Origin: Phoronis ovalis
Lineage: Eukaryota > Phoronida > Phoronidae
DNA length: 10,876 bases
Reading direction: 5' to 3'
Assembly: GCA_028565635.1 (NCBI GenBank)
Contig: JAOXYB010058957.1
Coordinates: 1 to 10,876 of the forward strand
Shown piece by piece: positions 1 to 7,700 of the stretch (its first letter is position 1; each line of letters starts with the position of its first letter). The notes under the pieces are model-generated. The model saw nothing but the letters and a program-made list of their open reading frames with translations, did no database searches and had not been told where the DNA came from. Both the position numbers and the translations under genes were made by a program.

Positions 1-640
1 AATAGGGGCTCATCATGACATGGTCTACGGGTGTTATACTCTGAGACTCCTGGTGGTAAATACTGGTTTTCTCTCATATATATAGTGAATGGCAGTACCC
101 CCGGTCATTGAGTATATGCTTACAAGTAACAAATCTGATTGGCTAAGAACTTGGGACTAGATCTGTATCCCAGGTTGAATATATAATTTATCAGGTTATA
201 TTCAATCGGAATGTAGAAAAGTCCCATATAAAATGTTTTTGCATGATAACAAATAATAAAGTGCAATCTCAGGTGCTAAGATTGAAGTAAAAATAAATGA
301 TTGTGCAATAACTACCAAAACAAAACCAGTTATTGAAATTGCCTCTTCACTGGTAGGTACACGTGGGGTATTGAAAGTATCTGTTAAGAACCCCTAAAAA
401 CAGATAGAAATGTTGTAACTATTATATTACATGTTTTGATAAAATGCCGACAAGGCTAACGAAATGCTGGTGCATGTTTGCTTTGATTTGTCCTTTATGG
501 GCCTGTAATGATTATTATAACATTTATATATTTAAACGTAGCATTACTGACCGTAAATGTAATTTTATTAATCTCTAAAATAACACCAGGATTACTCCCA
601 AAATCGCAGTATGCAGAAACGCGTCTCAGATATATACATT
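1..640. other. No gene seen; AT-rich non-coding DNA, probably upstream intron
   Basis: No exon-like open frame with good splice sites and recognisable protein content was found. A small inverted repeat (TTGAATATA at 175-183 against its complement at 197-205) is present. Because the mucin-like gene enters the window mid-domain, this stretch is most simply part of an upstream intron. Confidence 0.5.
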
Positions 641-685
641 ATTGTAGATCTAGAGTTGATAAACGCGATCCATATGATGTACATT

Positions 686-865
686 CATAGATGCGATCAT
701 AGACGTGTCTATGATTGCATCTATGATCACGAGCAGATGCGATCCTTATTCATAGACGTGTCTCAGATGCAATTCAGATGAGATCCAGGCGCGATTTTTA
801 GTCAGACGATCATGTCTGAATTGCATCTGTGATCACGTCTATAGACGCGTCTTGATTGTGATCAC
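686..865. repeat. Cluster of palindromes and short repeats rich in GATC/ACG
   Basis: Bases 686-704 and 707-725 form a hairpin of 19-base arms with one mismatch and a 2-base loop. Bases 764-778 (CAGATGCAATTCAGA) recur as an exact inverted copy at 815-829. TCATAGACGTGTCT occurs at 697-710 and 750-763, and AGATGCGATC at 689-698 and 735-744. CGTCTATAGACG (836-847) and GTGATCAC (829-836, 858-865) are perfect palindromes. The composition is clearly unlike the AT-rich flanks. It is probably a small satellite-like or foldback element next to the larger inverted repeat that follows. Confidence 0.75.
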
Positions 866-890
866 AGGGGAAGATAGTTCTGAGCTGTAC

Positions 891-1320
891 TGTAACAAGT
901 GATCATGGAAACATGTGAGAAGACTTGGTTTGAGGTGTCCATTTTTTGCCTCGCTTCAATGCAAAAACATGTCTGTATCTCCAATTAATGTATGAATAAA
1001 CTGGGAAATATTTTGGGGGGGACATTCTTATATTTATTAAAGTAAATAAACTTGCTTCAAAGGCAATTGGAACGTGTAATAAGGCAAAAATGATCCATGA
1101 TCTTTTTTGTTTCTAAATCTTTGTTTTTCTCAAAACAGACACCCTCTTTGATAAATATAAGAATGTGTTTTGAAGGAATACGTTGTTAGCTATGTTTCCT
1201 CTCTAAAATATTTCCCAGTCCATTCATACATTTGGAGATGCGGACATGTTTTTGCATCCACGTGAGAGAAAAATGGCTGCTCTAAAGGTCTGTTCACACA
1301 TTTCCATCATCACATGTTAC
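891..1320. mobile_element. Long inverted-repeat (foldback/MITE-like) element
   Basis: The left arm (about 891-1045) and right arm (about 1130-1320) are inverted copies. Shared blocks include GTAACA-GTGAT-ATGGAAA at the outer ends, ATGCAAAAACATGTC, ACTGGGAAATATTTT and ACATTCTTATATTTAT. The left arm lacks about 35 bases found in the right arm between the last two blocks. No transposase frame is present. The family is confirmed locally by a third, solo copy at 4322-4512. Ends are approximate, because I could not identify a target-site duplication. Confidence 0.75.
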
Positions 1321-1465
1321 CTATCAGTGCTCTTGCTCCTCATTTCAATTGGCATATAAAAGGATGCCAGTACTAGGAAAAAGTAGTAACTCATTATAGA
1401 ATACATAAATGCCACAAGAGAAAATAATTATTTCTCTTAGTAAGACCATCTCCAAAATCATTTGT

Positions 1466-1519
1466 AATTTGTATAGTTATGGAATTGGTTTTAATTTGTA
1501 TGGTTATGGAATTAGTTTT
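1466..1519 (+). repeat. 27-base tandem duplication
   Basis: Bases 1466-1492 and 1493-1519 are adjacent copies of a 27-base unit containing GTTATGGAATT, differing at two positions. It lies in non-coding sequence about 120 bases before the first recognised exon. As the unit is a multiple of three it keeps a short frame open, which explains a chance 66-codon ORF here. Confidence 0.85.
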
Positions 1520-1640
1520 AAATACACATTTTTTTTAAATTTTACCTTAAAATGCTTCAACCATGGTGGTAAAATTTGTCAACTATGTCATAATTGGAAT
1601 TCAGAATAGTTGAAATGATTGTGTTCTTAACTTGTTTCAG

Positions 1641-1775
1641 CTGTTGAAGTATTTGTGAATGACCAGCTAAGGGATGATGCTGCTTTCAAAAATCAAACAC
1701 AGAACACTCTTTCATTCAACAATGTCGAAGTCATCAAGAATACAGCAACTTCTGCTACGGCTTCTTTTGCTTCTG
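1641..1775 (+). CDS. Exon: middle of von Willebrand type D domain
   Basis: The acceptor is a clear pyrimidine tract ending TTGTTTCAG, and the donor is G|GTAGGT at 1776. The exon is 135 bases, entering with two bases of a split codon and leaving with one (a phase 1-1 exon). The reading begins VEVFVNDQLRDDAAF and continues through SFNNVEVIKN to TATSATASFASG. A beta-strand pattern of this kind (hydrophobic 'V.VF.N' followed by a strand and a Ser/Thr/Ala-rich turn) precedes the GLMG core in MUC4-type vWD domains. It carries an NQT sequon. No earlier exon of the gene could be found in bases 1-1640, so the preceding exon is outside the window. The first codon is completed upstream, as NCT. Confidence 0.8.
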
Positions 1776-4700
1776 GTAGGTTTTGAAAAATTTAGTAGAA
1801 GGGTAAACATCCTAGACTTATTATTTTTTAATTCTGAATTAAACTTTATGCTTACTTATTTTCATGTGGTTACACCAAGCTTGAAGAAATCAGTGATATT
1901 AATAATAATTAAATAAATATTATAAATATGTATTTTAAATGCTGCAGTATGCCTGATTCTTTTTGTACAGAAACTGATTACTTTGCTTCTTTTGCTTTCA
2001 GGCTTTTCTATAAATGTCACAGTGAATGCTAGAAGTCTTAGTCTAGTGACAACAGCACCATCAACCACTACTAACAAAACTAAAGGCTTGATGGGTATTT
2101 TAAATGGAAACCCAGCTGATGATTTCACATTCCCTAATGGAACTGTACTTTACCCAAATGCAACAGACCGAGAAATATTTGGATTTGGACAGTCATGTAA
2201 GTAAACTTTATGATTTAAATGTTCGGGATAAAAGTACATATTATAATAAATTTTCCCGTCCGCTTCAATATATAAAAAAGTTATATAACATTATTATTTT
2301 GCTATTTTGCTTATTTTTTTACAGAATTGAATGTTTTAACACTTAATACATTAATTTATTTAAATATAATTACAATAAAAAAAATAGTAGTATCAGAATA
2401 GCAGGCTGTCGGACCAAAGAGCCTCTCAGAGAACTTGGTGGTCCCCGATTTTACAGTTAGCTTCAATACTCAAAGTGATGGACAATCTACAAAGGAAACA
2501 GTACTATCTGAATATGCATACTATTTACATATTATATGCATGCATAGGCAATGTATATAAAATTGTTTATTCACAAGTGACGTATCAAGTGACATATAAA
2601 TCACACACAAAGCAATTAAACAAGTGTGGTGCAACATATTACACGGCTTTGTGATCACTGAAACATGCAATACTTTACTTCTGTAAATAAAAAAAATAAT
2701 GATCTCCCCCGGCCATTGTAACATTGCCACAACAGGCTGATATCTGGTCACTAGCTGTGAGCTATAACACTTTTGAATGCATTACAATTGGTGACCCTAA
2801 TCTTAGTGTTAACAGATAGTACATCAAGTTATATTGAATCAACACAATTAAGTCTAATTCTAAGACAGAATTTTGATCAATAAATTGGCTGATGAATAAA
2901 AATGTACAACTGGCATAGCAATTTATGTATATCTATTAAAAATACAGTTTTAGCTGCATTGTGATTACTGTTGGTTTGTAAAAACACCAACGGCCATCAA
3001 AATGAAATGATGATACAAACAAAATTTACTCCAGGTTTTCTTCCGGTATTTGCTTCACAGGACTCTTCACTTTGAAAGGTCTAAAAGGGGATCTGGAACT
3101 TGTTGACTTCAACACCAGACTAGCCAGATGAAATAACTTCTCTGAAACAGAATGAAATAACAAAACTACATATTAACAATACTTCGGTACAAAATATTCT
3201 TGCTTTTAATACTAATGTAAGATGTATATTTCATTAGAAGATTATTGTCTTACTGTGTCTTAACGGACTAAAAACAAAACAATTTTGCTACATAGATTTT
3301 TATAAAAATGAAATTATCAACTGAGTTTTTGATAACCCACACTAAGTTTGTGATTGTTACCTGTCATCAGTAGTTGAGGAGCCTGTTGAATGAATGCTAG
3401 AAATGTCAGACTCCACTATTTTTGGTAGTGGTGTACTAAATCTGCTCTTCCTACTCATTCTAAAATAAAATAGTAGTACGTTAGTAACTGAAATAAATCA
3501 TCATATTAATATCATGACCTCAGCATATGATAATCTATGTAGTCAATTAGTAAATAATTGCAGAATTTCAGGCTCCACCCTAATTCTATCAACTGGTATC
3601 AACTCATAATTATAATCATGATAAATATACAGATGACAGGATCAAATTTAATATATAATAACTGAAATAACATATAAAACAGCTATATAATACTGTTTTA
3701 TATGGGCAATTTTTTTTAGCACAGACAGGACTGTTATCTTTATTCTAACAACACACGTTTCCTTTAATATTTGTCACGGTTATATTTTATAACAGATCTG
3801 CCACATACCATGTTCCTGTAATAAATATAACAACTACAAAGCAAGATATTTGTAAAGTACGACTTATGAAAACTTACCCTGTACTTGTGCTTGGTTGACC
3901 TGAACTTGTGCTTGGTTTATTTCTAATGATAAAAAGGTAACCAGTTTGATACTAGTATTAGTTTTGGCAATGTCACAATTCAAAACACATAAAATAACAC
4001 AATTGGAACACAATAGCAAGACTTTCCATATAGAAAGGATATTCTGAATAATCTTGATAACAGCAGAGATAATACATAAGGTAAGATAATGTACATGAAC
4101 ACTGTGGTAGTACGAGTATTTTCTCTTAATATTTATACAAGTGTTCCTGTTGACATGCATAATACTTTTAGACTGCCATCATAAATAGGAGCATCCAGAA
4201 CAACAGTCAGAGTAATTATTTCTAAGTTAGTTGCCAATAAATATGCGGATAGAAATAATATACCGGTCAAGTAACTTGTTGAACAACATTATAACAGCCG
4301 GGGCGATCATAAACACTGGTACATAACACATGATCACGAAAACATGTTTAACATATATAACAGAATTTTGGGGGACCATTTTCTCTTTTGTTTCGATACA
4401 AACACATGTCTAAATGAATAAACTGGGAAATATTTTGTAGGTGAAACATATCTAACAGTGTATTCCTTTAAAATGCATTCTTATATTTGTCAAAGGGCCT
4501 GTCTGTTTTGACAAATCGGCGATTTTCTGTAGATATTGAAAGGGCATTTTGACCTTTCTTTGTACTTACAACATATCCAGCAAGAGCAAGTACCACTCCC
4601 AGCTCTTCCGGGTTCCCTCAGTCTGTTCTATCTTGGTTCCTGTTTCCCTATGTATATTTTACTTCTATTTCTCGCAGCATCCAGGTCTTGTCTACGTCTT

Positions 4701-7700
4701 TTTTTTTGCAGATTATGTACGTAAATTCGGATGCCCTGGTTTTCCGAAGGTGTCCATCATGCACACATTTTTAAACCACCGCGCTTAGGAAAACCTTCCG
4801 CGAACTATATGTTTTGTGTATAATGAACTGATATTTATAACTCATACCAACACTTCAATAAAATAAGACACATATTCCTACTAAATAATCAAACCTGATA
4901 TATATATGTGCATTTTTTAAGGTTGCAAACACCCAGTTTGTGAACAACAATACACGTTTATTGTCTAATCACAACACAATCTTATATTTTGCCATTTCCG
5001 CCATATTTCATAGTTCCCATTTTTGCTAATAGATGGCGAATTTTGGTGGATCCACAAAAATTAGCTCCACATTTTCACCAATTACTCGGCTAATACAGCG
5101 AACTTTTGTAAAATATTTTGGTAGGTATGTTAGAACTTAGTTTTGAGTGAAATGACACCAACTTGTATTTTGGGTATGTGTTCAGCGATTGTGCAAAAGA
5201 TTCTGGGACCCCAACTTTAATAATGTGAAAAAATTCTAACAGACAATATCATAAGGCTTACCTTTACAGGGACAGTTGCTGCTGGACAATCACTACTGAC
5301 ATACCAAGAAGGAGACTCTCCACTCACATTCAATGACTACAACTTTATTCCAATATTCACAGATGAATTAAATGTCAGTGCTGAGGTTCGAGAGTTATGT
5401 GGTGATAATGTAGAGTGTATATTTGATTATGTAGTCACCGGAGATCAAGAAATTGGTGGGTCCACTAAAGATACATCAGAGATTAACAAAAAAGTAGCAC
5501 TGGAAATAGGTGAGATAGAATTTAAATTCTGTTAAATGGAATTGCAATATAAAGATGTCTGAATTAAGGTGTATTCATGTAGAATCCTTTCTTGGATAGT
5601 ATAAAAACATGCTTGAACAGGAATATGTGTTAATTATTTCATAAATGGCACCTTGTTGAATGTGACAGAAATGATTTTTTTTACTGCATGACTTTAGCTT
5701 TGCTGTTTATTTAAGAGATGATTGAGCTTTAGGCATGCACACTGATAAGAGTGTTATGAGTTCAATTGATTTTTTTGGTATTTTTTTCTGACAACATATT
5801 TAAATTTACAAAAGTTAAAACACGGGTAATATAAATAACATTACAGTCTTTGAAAATTCACCATTTCATCCACCAACCAACCAGTCACGTACATATTAAA
5901 TCTTCTTCTTGCATAATGTACTGTACCTAACATTCTACTTGTCAGTCTAGTTCCATTAATACATTACTGTGACAAAGCGGAATCAGAATTTCCCATTAAC
6001 ACAATTTTCAAATTTCTACCTGATACATGAGAACATATTCACAACAAACCATGCATCCTCTGTGAGGTGGTTTCACTAGAATTCCCATCATGTATAACTG
6101 TCATATAGGTATAACTATTTCACATTTTTACAATTCTCTTAATTTCACACTACCATAATAAGTCAAACACATCCTTCACTAACAACTTTTCAGAACAGAT
6201 TGATTCTTTAGACACCCACCCGATTTTACATATACATGTAAGTTAGCTAGTCATAAATTTAATTTATATAATAAAGATAACCTTCTCAAGCTATACAAAG
6301 TAATGTGAAAGAAAGTAACTATAAAATCTATGTACAACAAATAGTACTGTAAAAATATCTCATGATAAACTATTGATCACAAGATACTCCGCACTTTTCT
6401 GTTGAACTTTTCCCATACACATATCTTTCATTTATTCTTTTCAGCCAATAATATTCCTATCCTTACTGGCACACAGTTCATAAATGCTACAGTTGGCCAA
6501 CAAGTTTCTATTGAGCTGGTAGCCAATGATGAAGATGGGGATCAAGTGACTATATTTGCTGTATCCCAAGATTCATTGCCCACTGGTTTTACCTACGAAA
6601 CTGAGACTGCTAATGGAACGTTGTCTATGAATATATCTTGGACTCCTATTGATCTTAGCGGAACATTTATCAGGTGGGTGCATTACATGCAGTCTGAATT
6701 AATCCATCCGTTAGTGTTCTGTACCTTCTCAACTAACGTCCAGACTTAACCATAGGCAATTTTTGTTATTCCCCTTCAATTTAACAAGAACGAAATAATT
6801 ACGTCATTAAAACTTTGCCAACCAGAGATAAGCCTTTCTCTCTGCGTGATCCATTGTCGCCTGTTACATTTATTCTATCATGATGACTCAATCTGAATAG
6901 GTATCGCCAGGGAGTTTGCTTTTTGCTTAGTTGACTATAGATAAACTCTGGCAGAACAGAATGTGTTGATCGACCCCCCCTACCCTCTTAGTCCACTGTT
7001 TTATATGCATGTGTGTGTGTGTATACCTATTATTGTATGCGGCAATTTGATTGGTGTCAAGGCTTTCATGACACTTTATATAGAAATAAATAAAAAAATT
7101 ATTGTTCTGCTTTTCGATATAATAAACAAAAATTGACTATGGTTAAGCTCAGACGTTAGTTGGAAAGGTATGGAACACTAACGTGTGGATTTACTCGGCT
7201 TGAATTACATGTATCCATGAATATTCCAAAGATTCTGAGAGAATCAGTTATCAGGCAAAGTTGACTTCGAGTTTCTAGCAGAAAAGTAATCAGTAATCTA
7301 TCCGGATATATGCTAACTAAACATTTATGAAGCTCATAATATGTTACCTGAAAAGTTTAGTAAGTTTCAAATTATTGAGTTTGTGATACGTATTAAAAAA
7401 ATTCAAGTCATGTATCAAACTCATAGTAGGTGTATCTTAAAATGTAACAGTGGTACTATGAAACTAAATTTTCCAAAAGCTGTTAATATGGATTTTTAAA
7501 CAAAACTTAGTGAGTCTGTATTTTGCTATTATATCATTGTTCCTACAATCCCACGCTGATTGTAAATACATTAAACCCATAAATTAGAAATAAATTTTCA
7601 GGTTTCTAGCTAAGGACAACAAGAATGTAACATCAACCGAACATACAGTTCAAATACAACTGTGTAGAAGTTGTGAAAATGATGGAGTATGTGTCTTCCA

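Noticed and set aside
508-690. 60-codon plus-strand ORF with hydrophobic start
   Set aside because: It has no splice support and no family motif, its start is in an AT-rich stretch, and it runs into the palindrome cluster. It is most likely chance.
1409-1609. 66-codon ORF just before the first mucin exon
   Set aside because: Its openness comes largely from the 27-base tandem duplication. The reading has no vWD character and ends before the acceptor at 1640.
1862-2128. 88-codon minus-strand ORF
   Set aside because: It is the complement of the plus-strand vWD exon at 2002-2196 plus its intron flank, and the plus-strand reading is clearly the real one.
2405-2450. GC-richer stretch with inverted GGACCA/TGGTGGTCC resembling a tRNA-derived SINE head
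   Set aside because: I could not find matching A and B boxes or an acceptor-stem pairing, so neither a tRNA nor a SINE can be supported.
3864-4160. 98-codon continuous minus-strand ORF
   Set aside because: Most of it is AT-rich intron. Its frame over 3878-3922 reads QAQVQ repeats and hits a stop as soon as it is spliced to the next piece, whereas the PSTSSG frame continues.
4536-4788. Two overlapping plus-strand ORFs with hydrophobic content, including a TTTTTTTTTGCAG acceptor at 4710
   Set aside because: The acceptor is strong, but splicing there from 2196 would break the conserved FGQSW that the exon at 5270 restores, and the reading has no family motif.
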